A DNA stretch of 64,000 bases from UBA6183 sp943372215 (GTDB lineage Bacteria; Bacteroidota; Bacteroidia; UKL13-3). Below the pieces are notes generated by a model. That model was not told where the DNA came from and did not search any database. It worked only from the letters and a program-made list of their open reading frames with translations. Positions within the stretch are counted from its first letter, which is position 1, and each line of letters begins with the position of its first letter. The stretch lies in the NCBI GenBank assembly GCA_943372215.1, contig CALRXU020000003.1, positions 215,296 through 279,295 of the forward strand. Reading direction: 5' to 3'. The position numbers were made by a program, and so were the translations under genes. Below, one piece after another: positions 20,501-29,120 of the stretch.

Positions 20501-23237
20501 ACCTGTCGTTGCCCTTCATGTTGTATTTTGGGTTAATAGCAAAACTTACATCTTTCATTTCTCCATATTGGAATTCGTAAGGACTGAGCATGCTTTTTTG
20601 CGATTTACCATAAGTAAAGTAAATTTTCTTTAAGGTAAGTTTTCCATTGGTTGCCGATGGAGAAACATGATTTGGGATGTTGGTACAAAGGGAATGGTCA
20701 TATACAAAATGTACCGTTTTTACAGGAGTTGCCCCAGCCAACCCATTTTTGGTTAAATCCTCTCTTGCATAAACTTCTATTTTATCCAGCTTTCTTAATT
20801 TGCTGGAGTTTAAATTTACATCTTTACCTCCATTCTCTCCTTTTACCCCTAAACCATCATCACGGTATGAGGTATAAAATATGGCCACCTTATTTTTGGT
20901 TTCGATAGAGTGCATTTGCCAAACTTCCTTTTTACCATAGATGTAACTTCCCTTATCATCATTATACTCATCCATAATGGTTTGGCTCTTCATGCCTTCA
21001 TTATGGCTTGCCATATTCTCCTCAAATGGAGTGCGCCATGCAAATCCATCACCACTTACTTTGGAATAATTTATTTTGGTGTACCCTCCTAAATCATCTA
21101 GTGTTGGTCCATCATCTGTTAAATCAACGTAGTTTGCTCCCAAAACTGCCGTTAATAAATAGGAGTGTGCATAAGGAGGGTTGCTTATGCGTTCGAAAAA
21201 ATTATCCGTACCATTGTTGTTATCTGCGCTATTGTCTATGCCTGGATTATACCTTACCAACCCATTGGTCTCATCGGCAGTTCTTCCGCTTACAGCAAAC
21301 GTTACATCTTTTTGAAACAAATTGTAGGCGGGCACCCCATAAATATATCTTGTTCCATCTGATCGTGTAGAGGTGATTTCTGAAATATGATGCCCTTTTC
21401 TTGGATACTGATTTCTAGCTATGCTTTCAGTTGGCGAAAATATTGACGTTTTAGTAGGTTGCGTTGCAAAAGCCGCAGAAGCACCTATTGCAGCAACATC
21501 TCCAAAAGACTCAATATACTTACTAACACCAATCTTAGATGATGCGTCTCCAGATAGTGGAGCAATCATTTCATTTCTTCTTGCCCTGTTTTTTCTATAA
21601 TTTTCTGACGTGATTGGGGTAACAGTTCCTTTAACTTCGTTTCTAACGGCACTTAATGCCGGCAGATTAGAATAGGATCCTAAGAGTTCTATTCTGGTCG
21701 GATCAAATCCTCCCATTTTATCAAAAAAGTCTGGATCTGTTTCGGCCAATTTTTCTCCTGCTTGTTTAAAGAAAGCAGCCTCATACAAATTATTTCCATT
21801 GTGTTTATCCGACCGAAATTTTAAAGCGGGGGCTGCTAAATTATCATCCTTCCATTTACCAGATTTTGAATTGGAACCATTTAATGAAAGATTACACCCA
21901 AACCTACCTGCCGCTACCCCAACACCCAACTCAATTCCCGGTAATGGAATATTCATGCTGTAACTATTTACTTCACTATCGAATACATAACCCAAATCAC
22001 CCCTAAATGCACGATACATGCCTCCTATGCCTTGTCCTGAAACGGAATAGATATCATACGTAAAATTGGTTAGGGGTAATGATGGTGTATTATCTGTATA
22101 ACCCCCATCCTTTTCACGATTAAAATCCAACATTACTTCGTCCAGATTTTGACCATTTTGGCTATTGATGTAACCATAAGCAGGCAACGAACGTGAACCA
22201 CCCATCAAATATTGACCAGAATAATACCCATTTAAGCGGATGTTTGGATGGAGGCCAAAAACCTCAAACCCTCCCGTGAAAGAAGCCGACACCGATAAGT
22301 TAAGCATGGGCATTGAAATAGAAGGCGTATATGTTTGGCCAGCTAATGAAATGCTGGAACCGCCATTAAAAGCAGGCCCTGAAGCTGAATAAGTTGGGCC
22401 AGCACTTGCGGCACCGCCATTTCCATCCGCATCCACTTGCACATCGTTTTTAGCTTCACTGGCTTGTTCAGGCGTTTTACCATCTTTGGTGGCCTTCGAT
22501 TTGTCAAGTGCCATTGGCCCTGCCGAACCAGAAAAACTTAGTGCACTTAAACCTCCTCTTGAGTTATAAGACATTCCTAATTTTCCGCCTACACCAATTG
22601 CTTTATCTTCTTCTGTTTTAATGTTTTTGCTAAACGAAAGCTGTGGATTTACGCCAAGGCCAGATTCAGAACCCAATGAAACACCCATTGATGCATTTAA
22701 TGGCCCTTTATTATTTTTCCCGCCATCCAGAGCTACAGAAAACGACATATCCAATCCTACCCCTTTGTAGTTATTAAAACTTATCCCTAATGAAAGGCCT
22801 AAGCTTGCCAGTTCAAGACCTAACAATTCGCCTGAAACAGGAAAGGTTACTCCATACGTATTGTTTGCTTTAATGTGCGACTCTTTTGTTACAACATCTC
22901 CATTAAAATCATCAGGAATACCACGCATATTTCTATTGATTACACCTGGATTGATATTCCAGCCCAATCCAACCCAGCTCGCCTCTTGATCCATAGTAAT
23001 ACCTGAACTGTAAGAAATATTTACCGGGTATCCATCCACATCAATTAATGGAATATTGTAGGTCATATCACCACTTGATAAATTTACCATTTCAGAGGTA
23101 CTAAACGGTTCAAAACTTTGCACCTCTGGTTGGCTTGGGCCACTAGTAAGCGCTAATGCAACCGTTGGAAATATGATTTGTTGGATAAACACCACCAACA
23201 GAAAGATGGCTATCCTTTGTAATTTTTTGTGCTTCAT
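17598..23237 (-). CDS. SpvB-like/Rhs-associated large secreted protein
   Basis: The 1879-residue protein has an N-terminal hydrophobic signal (IAIFLLVVFIQQIIFPTVALA). Residues about 45-120 match the SpvB/TcB N-terminal pattern: a LSSGDMTYNIPLIDVDGYPV strand pair, then ISYSSG, WVGLGWNINPGVINRNMRG. Many beta-strand segments follow, and near the C-terminus a YSPYGMELESVDPLGRYSAA block followed by GFDGFEDYNY, both frequent in Bacteroidota Rhs partners. SpvB domains form half of the Tc toxin B component, so together with the propeller and Rhs repeats of the giant protein this gives a split TcB/TcC-like set. It contains no recognised enzymatic domain. It begins 8 bp after the lipoprotein gene. Confidence 0.8.
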   Translation of the reverse strand: MKHKKLQRIAIFLLVVFIQQIIFPTVALALTSGPSQPEVQSFEPFSTSEMVNLSSGDMTYNIPLIDVDGYPVNISYSSGITMDQEASWVGLGWNINPGVINRNMRGIPDDFNGDVVTKESHIKANNTYGVTFPVSGELLGLELASLGLSLGISFNNYKGVGLDMSFSVALDGGKNNKGPLNASMGVSLGSESGLGVNPQLSFSKNIKTEEDKAIGVGGKLGMSYNSRGGLSALSFSGSAGPMALDKSKATKDGKTPEQASEAKNDVQVDADGNGGAASAGPTYSASGPAFNGGSSISLAGQTYTPSISMPMLNLSVSASFTGGFEVFGLHPNIRLNGYYSGQYLMGGSRSLPAYGYINSQNGQNLDEVMLDFNREKDGGYTDNTPSLPLTNFTYDIYSVSGQGIGGMYRAFRGDLGYVFDSEVNSYSMNIPLPGIELGVGVAAGRFGCNLSLNGSNSKSGKWKDDNLAAPALKFRSDKHNGNNLYEAAFFKQAGEKLAETDPDFFDKMGGFDPTRIELLGSYSNLPALSAVRNEVKGTVTPITSENYRKNRARRNEMIAPLSGDASSKIGVSKYIESFGDVAAIGASAAFATQPTKTSIFSPTESIARNQYPRKGHHISEITSTRSDGTRYIYGVPAYNLFQKDVTFAVSGRTADETNGLVRYNPGIDNSADNNNGTDNFFERISNPPYAHSYLLTAVLGANYVDLTDDGPTLDDLGGYTKINYSKVSGDGFAWRTPFEENMASHNEGMKSQTIMDEYNDDKGSYIYGKKEVWQMHSIETKNKVAIFYTSYRDDGLGVKGENGGKDVNLNSSKLRKLDKIEVYAREDLTKNGLAGATPVKTVHFVYDHSLCTNIPNHVSPSATNGKLTLKKIYFTYGKSQKSMLSPYEFQYGEMKDVSFAINPKYNMKGNDRWGNYKQTKGDVFTNCNLPATLPLNSDYPYTDQDRFNNGSCALNGFYKADVYAHAWNLTKIIMPSGGEVKIEYEADDYAYVQDRRAMQMMKVVGAFNNISGGDPYTDGDRNKLYSGGIIGGSNREWLVFDITELEPTLPSADLVKKKYFMDFEGKPMNYLYFKFFVDLKDGKYEWVPGYLKYEFNTIGSFSANNKRFVKVRILPTSGLAPHNSIAFTAWNYMRLNLPRLAYNQPDRNMNGFMQILKALQSMGEALVQTATGFANFMRLAGAAREFNTDKSFIRLYTPNNKKKGGGARVKKIISNDKWATLTNNTTSDFDFDYGQEYNYTTKNEYGDEISSGVASYEPSFGNDENPFKQPVFYSEEKLLAPDDDFYQEEPYGESFFPSPGITYSKVSVSSLKRNNVTTNATGKMVHEFYTTKDFPTITKKTSISPVRIKPNPIARILNFIVEDYMAVSQGYVIELNDMNAKPKAQWVYAEKQLTGGGVGEENPISGVEYKYKQSTSKRVDNNFLVINNKGEVSQKMVGVEADQIVDFREQKTVSRSGGFGGNLDAFLAVIFPVAIPVVLPSYSSEEVRFRSAVITKVINRYALMEETISYTDGAKSSVKNIAIDEETGEVLLTESTNVFGDKLYNFTYPAHWAYDNMGQAYKNIGYHLVKQGNNAVQLNDANLVQGDELLVDVSGAGVIKGWVGVIGPGLKVISDIAGNKIEESKIKSLVVTRSGRKNQPATAIGSVTTLSNPLVWSSAQNATLNLTENILNASAIEYSDDWKIFCECELALNPGETKKYNKLLRKRGGSWRPKTNWAYLTGRKQTLVNNNTNIRVDGTYENYNPFWILQSGAVAWIPTTNQEQWQYKSTGTIYSPYGMELESVDPLGRYSAASYGYGNVLPTAVSGNAMYKEIGFDGFEDYNYQRCIDEHFGFRKPLSETTSGLVELTASKSHSGYRSMRVKPTGTIRLTKQLTNTCN

Positions 23238-23245
23238 ACTCGTCT

Positions 23246-23944
23246 TTATATTTTAAGTTGGGGCAATAATGTTAATGGTTCTTTCCTAACTTTAAGATTT
23301 AATATACCCACTCCAAACAAGTGGTCTTCATAGTTCAGTGTTAAATCCTGCTGAGCCGTTTCTGGGTTGTTCCTTAAATTAAAACTCAGTAAAAAAGTCG
23401 CATTGGGTTTTGCATCAAATCCCCTTTCATAATGCCATAACACGCAGGGAAAAGTATCTTTACCAACCACTAATTTTACATCTTGTTGCATGTTGAATGA
23501 AAAATACTCCAACACACTGGTATAATTCCTCTCAGCTTTTGCAACTGTTTTCACCAAATCCTGATTAACCATATCACCTGTTTTTGCTATTTTTAGCATA
23601 AAAAAAGCAGTAGTTTGGTTATTTTTAACAAACTGATTAATTAACGAATCACGGTTGGGATCATCCCTAAAATTACGCAGTGCTTGCGCATGGTGTGGAA
23701 TGTATTTGACAGAAAAAGAATAGTCCTTAAATACGGTAGATGCCTCCAATTCATGCTCGGACTCAGCAATTGCAGTTGCATAATCATCTGCTTCGAGCAC
23801 CTCTTTTGAAGCTGGCAGTTTTTGCGCAACACCTTCCTTGGCGGTTTTATCACCTGCACAAGCAACCAAAAACAAGATTAAGATATAAAATAGTATCCCC
23901 CTAGTTTCATTTGGTAACTTCTCCTGTGTAACGGTTATTAACAT
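23246..23944 (-). CDS. Lipoprotein of the Rhs operon, start uncertain
   Basis: The 232-residue frame contains a lipobox (LVAC followed by AGDK, near residue 29), so the product is a predicted outer-membrane or periplasmic lipoprotein. The rest is mixed alpha/beta with no known motif. The only in-frame ATG (23944) lies 38 bases inside the upstream OmpH-like gene and gives an unusual 16-residue leader before the hydrophobic signal. A better-looking start overlaps the upstream stop as ATGA, but it is one base out of frame. A run of five Gs lies between that ATG and the signal sequence, so one extra G would give MKLGG then ILFYILILFLVACAG. See the finding on this tract. Confidence 0.7.
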   Translation of the reverse strand: MLITVTQEKLPNETRGILFYILILFLVACAGDKTAKEGVAQKLPASKEVLEADDYATAIAESEHELEASTVFKDYSFSVKYIPHHAQALRNFRDDPNRDSLINQFVKNNQTTAFFMLKIAKTGDMVNQDLVKTVAKAERNYTSVLEYFSFNMQQDVKLVVGKDTFPCVLWHYERGFDAKPNATFLLSFNLRNNPETAQQDLTLNYEDHLFGVGILNLKVRKEPLTLLPQLKI

Positions 23945-24422
23945 AGGTCTTTATTTTAGTGGTTATATTTTGGTTATCTACTGCGTACATCAGCGTTCCC
24001 TCTCCATTAGCACCCCAGATGTAGTTATAATGATGTTGCTCAGCGTAATCTTTTACATATTGATTAATCTGATTAAAAATTTGGGTTTGATAATCTGCCC
24101 TTAACTTTTCCGTTTCCATCTCAAAATGTTGCTTCATTTTAAAATAAACTTTCTTTTTTAACTCTAATGTTTCAGGATTTGCTTTAGATGCAGACATCAG
24201 GTTAATTTCATATTCAACACTATCTAACGAGTTGGTATAGGTTTGTTTTTGCTTTTCCAGTTTTTTTTCCAAATCCTTTTTCAACTGAAAATCGTTGTAT
24301 ACCTCGCTCACATTTAGCCAAGCAACTTTGGTTGGATTTAGTAATGAACTTGCAAACTGTACCGAAATTGCTGCTATAAAAGCAATGGCGAAAACAATCA
24401 ATATATTTTTAATGGAAAGCAT
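23907..24422 (-). CDS. OmpH/Skp-family periplasmic chaperone-like protein
   Basis: The 171-residue protein has an N-terminal hydrophobic segment (residues 6-27). It then shows the OmpH pattern: VAWLNVSEVYNDFQLKKDLE, a long charged coiled-coil (residues about 45-120), and the C-terminal strand YNYIWGANGEGTLMYA. OmpH/Skp proteins hold unfolded outer-membrane proteins in the periplasm with coiled-coil tentacles. It is 3 bp downstream of the FN3-like gene and overlaps the lipoprotein gene. A dedicated chaperone inside this operon suggests help for the barrel protein or the very large secreted proteins, which is inference. Confidence 0.85.
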   Translation of the reverse strand: MLSIKNILIVFAIAFIAAISVQFASSLLNPTKVAWLNVSEVYNDFQLKKDLEKKLEKQKQTYTNSLDSVEYEINLMSASKANPETLELKKKVYFKMKQHFEMETEKLRADYQTQIFNQINQYVKDYAEQHHYNYIWGANGEGTLMYAVDNQNITTKIKTYVNNRYTGEVTK

Positions 24423-24425
24423 GTT

Positions 24426-25535
24426 TTAATTGATACTAAATTTTAGCTTTTCTAATTCATTTTTATCATTGTAGACTTCTAAGATATAAATGCCTTTATT
24501 CAAGCCATCGCATTTATTCAAATCAAGTAAAAACTGATTTTCCCCAGGCTGCTTTCTTATCTCACAATCACAATGGCTTCGGAGGTCATTCCCCTTTGAA
24601 TCAATAATTTTAAAATTTACTGAATTGGCAATATATTGTTCCCTATAGTTGAAATAGACACGCTTATCAATAGCCTGATAAATTCCTGCATCCAATTTGC
24701 TTTTGAGTTCCCCATATATAATTGGACTATTGGGTTTATCAGCAGTTGGCAGAGAAAACACAAACACCTCTGTGTTTCCAATAAAATAGTCTTTTGTACG
24801 GGCCTGAATTTGCCAGGCATAATGTTTTCCCTTTTGCAATGGCGATGCATTTGCCGGATAAAGCACATTAACCTGTGTTAGCCCATCTTGTTTAAATAGT
24901 GGGAAATTTCTTTGTATGGCATCTACTGGGTTTTGACCACTCAATACTTCTGTTAATTTTAAATCATAATACACTTGCGGGCCTCTTGGATCAAGAGGTA
25001 AAGGAGGAGACCAAATCAATAATGGATTCACTGTTTCAATTACGCTCTCATCAGCCGGACTTATCAAAAATGGCGGACTTATCAAAATCACCTCATGCTC
25101 ATCATCATAATCAGTCAATTCCTCTCCACTTGTCTCGTCAATAACAGACAGCTTTATGCGGTAAACACCTGCCGGCAGAAATGAGCTTGCGTTTAGGTTT
25201 AATTTCATCGCAATATCATTCAGGTTAAACTTAGCTTGTAAAACCGTTGCGTTAACTGCGTTTGAGCCTGGTTTTAACTGAAAAGGGATGGTTTTAAAAT
25301 CAATGACTAATCCGTTTTTACTGGATTGAACACTGCCAATTAAAAACCCGGAAATAGCATTTTGAGAGCCGTTAATGATATTCAGATTTAACGCATCTGA
25401 GTACTTAAAATACAATGCCGAAGTAAAACCACGGGTAATGTTTATTTGCGCTGTGCTTTGATAGCAAGTAAGGGTTAATAGTAAAAATACTACAAACCTA
25501 TAATGGTTAAATTTAGTTATACAGTACGTAATCAT
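24426..25535 (-). CDS. Secreted FN3-like beta-sandwich protein
   Basis: The 369-residue protein has a signal peptide ending around CYQSTAQ (residue 30). Residues about 150-260 look like a fibronectin-III-type repeat: FLISPADESVIETVNPLLIW, SPPLPLDPRGPQVYYDLKL and HYAWQIQARTKD. Proteins with this layout are common in Bacteroidota envelope operons. The C-terminus (GIYILEVYNDKNELEKLKFS) resembles a short sorting-tail-like end but lacks clear T9SS landmarks, so I do not call it one. It is 12 bp after the barrel gene. The likely role is a surface or periplasmic assembly partner; no enzymatic motif is visible. Confidence 0.75.
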   Translation of the reverse strand: MITYCITKFNHYRFVVFLLLTLTCYQSTAQINITRGFTSALYFKYSDALNLNIINGSQNAISGFLIGSVQSSKNGLVIDFKTIPFQLKPGSNAVNATVLQAKFNLNDIAMKLNLNASSFLPAGVYRIKLSVIDETSGEELTDYDDEHEVILISPPFLISPADESVIETVNPLLIWSPPLPLDPRGPQVYYDLKLTEVLSGQNPVDAIQRNFPLFKQDGLTQVNVLYPANASPLQKGKHYAWQIQARTKDYFIGNTEVFVFSLPTADKPNSPIIYGELKSKLDAGIYQAIDKRVYFNYREQYIANSVNFKIIDSKGNDLRSHCDCEIRKQPGENQFLLDLNKCDGLNKGIYILEVYNDKNELEKLKFSIN

Positions 25536-25547
25536 GGTTATAATTAA

Positions 25548-27725
25548 TTACAATAGCAAGATATAAATCCCCATCAAAAAAATGTGATTAAATTTTCTTG
25601 TACTGTCATTAGCAAACGTAACCAACTGAAAATCATGAGAAAATTTTATCTGAATTTTCCGATTTAAATTAGAATTGATGCTATTAAAAACAGATTGTCT
25701 GTTTTGCAAACCAACATCGTCACTATAGTTTAACCCGTGAGAAAGAATCCATTTCTCTTGGGCAATTTTATACGAATAACTTATGCTCGCTGACAATAAA
25801 TTTCCTGAAGTATTTTCATTAATAATGTAATTCATCGTGGCGTTTAGTGAACTATTTATTCGATTAAAAAATAACACATAATTACAACCCACATTGGTTT
25901 GTTCAATACCAGGTTGTGCTGTAGAGTCCAATTCTGAACGACTGTTTATTTGATTTGAAGAAGACAATATTTTACCTGCTGTAAACGTAATGGTATGCTG
26001 TGTTCGTTTTCTATTAAAATTTAGGTTGGTGGTAAGTTGGATAAGCTGTGTTATATTTTTAATGGGATCAATACCAAAACCAGCATAATGGTAATAAAGC
26101 TGTGTGTAATTGCCAATAAACATCCATCTTCTATTCAATTTCCAAGTAATGTTATTCATGGCATTAACCAGATAGGATGTAGCAGGTTTGCTTCTTTTTA
26201 AGTTATCCCTATCAAAACGTGTGGTATGGCTATAAATAACCTTACCCTTCCAAAACTTCTGATCTAATTTCCCTTCTAAACGCATGTTGTCTGTTCGCAA
26301 AAATGGTGTTCCTATCGAGAGGTAATCTTTATCAATATACCTCATGTTAAACCCAAATTTTGTTGCCTCGCTTTTTGATTTAATAGACAAACGGGTGTAA
26401 AAAGCTGCCGACTGATTGCTTCTACTTGAAAATATATTGTTGATGTGTTTCGAAGTAGTTGTTGTCTCCACTTCATTAATACCTTCCTCCTTTGATGATC
26501 GCGCATATTCAGCCTCTAACTTTATTTGCTTGGTAACCTGATATTGTAAATGTGCGCCAATTGCCACATTGTTGATATATTTGGCATTGGGCTCAATACG
26601 CAGGCTGCTTTGATCCCTGCCTTTAATAATTGATAATGCAAACAACATTTTGGTTAAATTGCCATAACCAATTCTGCCACCCCATACCCCACGTTTTGAT
26701 AGCGTTTCTTTGACAAAAAAATTGGAATAATTAGCCAATGCATTGCCATAAAAAAAAGCAGTGTACAAGTTATGTTTATTATACTCTGCATTTATGCCCC
26801 TAATATTAAACCCATTTGCGATAAGCGGGCTGTACACTACTGTTACAACACCCATATCCAATTTGGTAATCCCACTTAACACATTTAATAACCGGCTTGG
26901 TTTGTTTTTTAGGGAATCAGGTATTGTGTTGTTTAATCTTAGCCTTTCTAATTCTTTGGTACGTTCAAATTGATTGATATGTTTTGTTGCTTGCTGGTAA
27001 AATTCGTATTCACGTTCCGCATCATTATGTTGACGTAGTTTGTTTTTAGCATTGGCGAGTTTCACCTTTGCCTGTTCAGAAGTATCTAGCTTGGTATCAT
27101 TCAAAACCAATTTTTGTTCTTCAATGTCTCTTAGGTAATCTTTATTACTAAATTTCTCTTCGTATCCTGCTATTTTTTTAGCCAATATGGCTTTACCCAT
27201 ACGAGGGTCGTTGGTGTAGTTTATCATTTCATCTGTTGATGGAATATTGAGATTACCGTCAATCGTATCCCTACCTTTTAAACTTTTTGCTCTTAAACTA
27301 TCCATCTGACTCCTGAGGATAGTCCTGGCCTTTTGCTGGGCCTGGAAATCATTTGCTGTGGGCTTTTTGTATTGTGCTAAATTACGCTTAAAACGGGCAT
27401 AGTCAAAAGATACGCTTACATTATTAATCCTATTGTAATTGCTATGTTCGGTGCTAACAAGCCCTGTTAATCTAAACGGCAGTGTAGCTATGCTAAAATC
27501 ACCTAAAAGCCCTGCCCTTACATACCTGTTTGGACCACCTTGCCCAATACTTGGTTCTTTGGTATAAAACGCATCCGAGCTCACACTCAATCCATCCACT
27601 TTAAACAAATGTGGCAATATATTTTTTTGCACTTGCGTTAAACTATCTGCCTGTTGGCTATAAGCAACATTCACGCAAAAAAAGAAAAGAAAAAAGCCCA
27701 AAGAAATTTGGTGAGTCTTATACAT
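25548..27725 (-). CDS. Predicted outer-membrane beta-barrel protein
   Basis: The 725-residue first gene of the operon has a signal peptide (MYKTHQISLGFFLFFFCVNVAYSQ). Residues about 115-270 are helical and charged, with coiled-coil character (KLANAKNKLRQHNDAEREYE). From about 290 the sequence alternates amphipathic strands with aromatic ends (YTAFFYGNALANYSNFF, SATKFGF-type strands, RRWMFIGNYTQLYYHYAGF), as expected for an outer-membrane barrel. It could be the route or the anchor for the large Rhs-type proteins, but no secretion family is recognised. The last residues (HIFLMGIYILLL) form a final hydrophobic strand. Confidence 0.7.
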   Translation of the reverse strand: MYKTHQISLGFFLFFFCVNVAYSQQADSLTQVQKNILPHLFKVDGLSVSSDAFYTKEPSIGQGGPNRYVRAGLLGDFSIATLPFRLTGLVSTEHSNYNRINNVSVSFDYARFKRNLAQYKKPTANDFQAQQKARTILRSQMDSLRAKSLKGRDTIDGNLNIPSTDEMINYTNDPRMGKAILAKKIAGYEEKFSNKDYLRDIEEQKLVLNDTKLDTSEQAKVKLANAKNKLRQHNDAEREYEFYQQATKHINQFERTKELERLRLNNTIPDSLKNKPSRLLNVLSGITKLDMGVVTVVYSPLIANGFNIRGINAEYNKHNLYTAFFYGNALANYSNFFVKETLSKRGVWGGRIGYGNLTKMLFALSIIKGRDQSSLRIEPNAKYINNVAIGAHLQYQVTKQIKLEAEYARSSKEEGINEVETTTTSKHINNIFSSRSNQSAAFYTRLSIKSKSEATKFGFNMRYIDKDYLSIGTPFLRTDNMRLEGKLDQKFWKGKVIYSHTTRFDRDNLKRSKPATSYLVNAMNNITWKLNRRWMFIGNYTQLYYHYAGFGIDPIKNITQLIQLTTNLNFNRKRTQHTITFTAGKILSSSNQINSRSELDSTAQPGIEQTNVGCNYVLFFNRINSSLNATMNYIINENTSGNLLSASISYSYKIAQEKWILSHGLNYSDDVGLQNRQSVFNSINSNLNRKIQIKFSHDFQLVTFANDSTRKFNHIFLMGIYILLL

Positions 27726-27742
27726 TGGTTATGGTTATACAA

Positions 27743-27750
27743 CAAATCTA
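27743..27750 (-). promoter_or_regulatory. Possible -7 box for the Rhs operon
   Basis: On the minus strand this reads TAGATTTG, which fits the Bacteroidota -7 consensus TAnnTTTG. It lies 18 bases before the ATG of the barrel gene, which would give a very short leader. No TTG is present at the expected -33 spacing, so this is a weak candidate. Confidence 0.25.
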
Positions 27751-27936
27751 CCTTAGCGAAAATAAAATTTCCCTGATTATTTTCCTATAAATTATTCCAA
27801 GGCTTATTTTGAATTACTAGAGAATGTTAATCGGAATACTTGCAGAGACATTATTCAATCAACTGCATTTGAGCAATAACCGAACTAACATAAGTAGCTC
27901 GCGTAAAAACAAAATCTTATAATTGTACTTTACTGC

Positions 27937-28935
27937 ATGAAACCGAAATTACTTGCCTTACTTAAATTCAGCCTTCAGGTGGTGCTGATTTGCATCATTA
28001 CATTGGTGCTGTTTGAGTGCTGCTACAGGTATCAGGTGGTTGATTTTTACAAATTCGCCTGGACGACTTTAAATACCAAAGAAAATGTAGAAAAAAGCCC
28101 TGTTGACTTGCTTGTTTTTGGCGATTCTTTTTCAGCCAAAGCAGATGGTTACGTTTCAACGCTGGCTAGTCAATTTCCTGAAAAAACAATCCTCAATGCA
28201 AGCACCCCAGGTATTGGTATAAAACAAGTGAATTTATTTGCGGCTGATAGAATAAAGCAAACCAAGCCCAAAGCCATTCTTTATCAGGTTTATGTGGGCA
28301 ATGATTTGCTGGATGTAAAAAACTTATCAAACTGGCGCGAATTATCTTTAGCCAGAAACCTGTATTGGGGTGCCTCTGATTTTTTTATTTCACTGCGTTA
28401 CCTCAACCAACGTTTGGTTGTTTTGCGCAAAGATAAAAGCCTTATCCCCCAAGGGCTTAATAAACCGTTTGCTAAAGCAATGTACGACAAACGCTCCTTG
28501 CTGTTTACACAGGCCGATGCAACATATCTATATAAAACGGTAACCATTACGGATGACTTTTTAACCCGCTATGCACTTTGGAAAAAGGAAATGGACGAGT
28601 TCATTTCAAAAATTCCTCCCGACACAAAACTATACATCGCGTTTATTCCCCATTGCGCCCAACTCAATACGTTTTATTATCACCAACTATTAGACATGGG
28701 CAATAGGGTGGCAGATTCTTCGGTTTTTTTTCAAGAGCAATATCCATTATTACAACAAGCTAGTGCTGACTTTCAACATCATCCAACAATTGTTTTTTTA
28801 AACCCACTTACCCACCTTAAAAATACTGATAAGGCGGGACACCGCTTGTATTATGAAAATGACCCTCACTTTAATGCAAATGGACACCAAGAATTTGCCC
28901 ATTATTTAGCAACAAACTTGTTTGGTGCTGAATAG
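27937..28935 (+). CDS. SGNH-hydrolase-like membrane-anchored protein
   Basis: The 332-residue protein has one N-terminal transmembrane segment (residues about 9-28). The SGNH block I motif FGDSFS lies near residue 61. The C-terminal block V motif NDPHFNANGH lies near residues 309-318 and supplies the Asp-x-x-His pair. A YVGNDLLD segment near 127 fits the block III Asn. These proteins are usually extracytoplasmic esterases or O-acetyl transferase partners acting on polysaccharides. It is divergent from the Rhs operon and stands alone. The substrate cannot be told from the sequence. Confidence 0.78.
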   Translation: MKPKLLALLKFSLQVVLICIITLVLFECCYRYQVVDFYKFAWTTLNTKENVEKSPVDLLVFGDSFSAKADGYVSTLASQFPEKTILNASTPGIGIKQVNLFAADRIKQTKPKAILYQVYVGNDLLDVKNLSNWRELSLARNLYWGASDFFISLRYLNQRLVVLRKDKSLIPQGLNKPFAKAMYDKRSLLFTQADATYLYKTVTITDDFLTRYALWKKEMDEFISKIPPDTKLYIAFIPHCAQLNTFYYHQLLDMGNRVADSSVFFQEQYPLLQQASADFQHHPTIVFLNPLTHLKNTDKAGHRLYYENDPHFNANGHQEFAHYLATNLFGAE

Positions 28936-29120
28936 AAAAAGAGGCAAAGAATTATAACCCACCCTGTTAGCGCTTTTGTTGTAGTCCCTAACAAAGTAAC
29001 GGGGCATTTTGGTCATATTTCTGTCAATTGCGTCATATTTTTATCATAACGAATGGGGGGACAACCTTTATACCGCGTCTTACGTCTAATTACAAATCTT
29101 AACAACTAGCTAAAGCTGAT

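Noticed and set aside
28936..29120. Possible inverted repeat GTTAGCG/TAACAAAG after the SGNH gene
   Set aside because: Pairing is imperfect and there is no T run, so I do not call a terminator.
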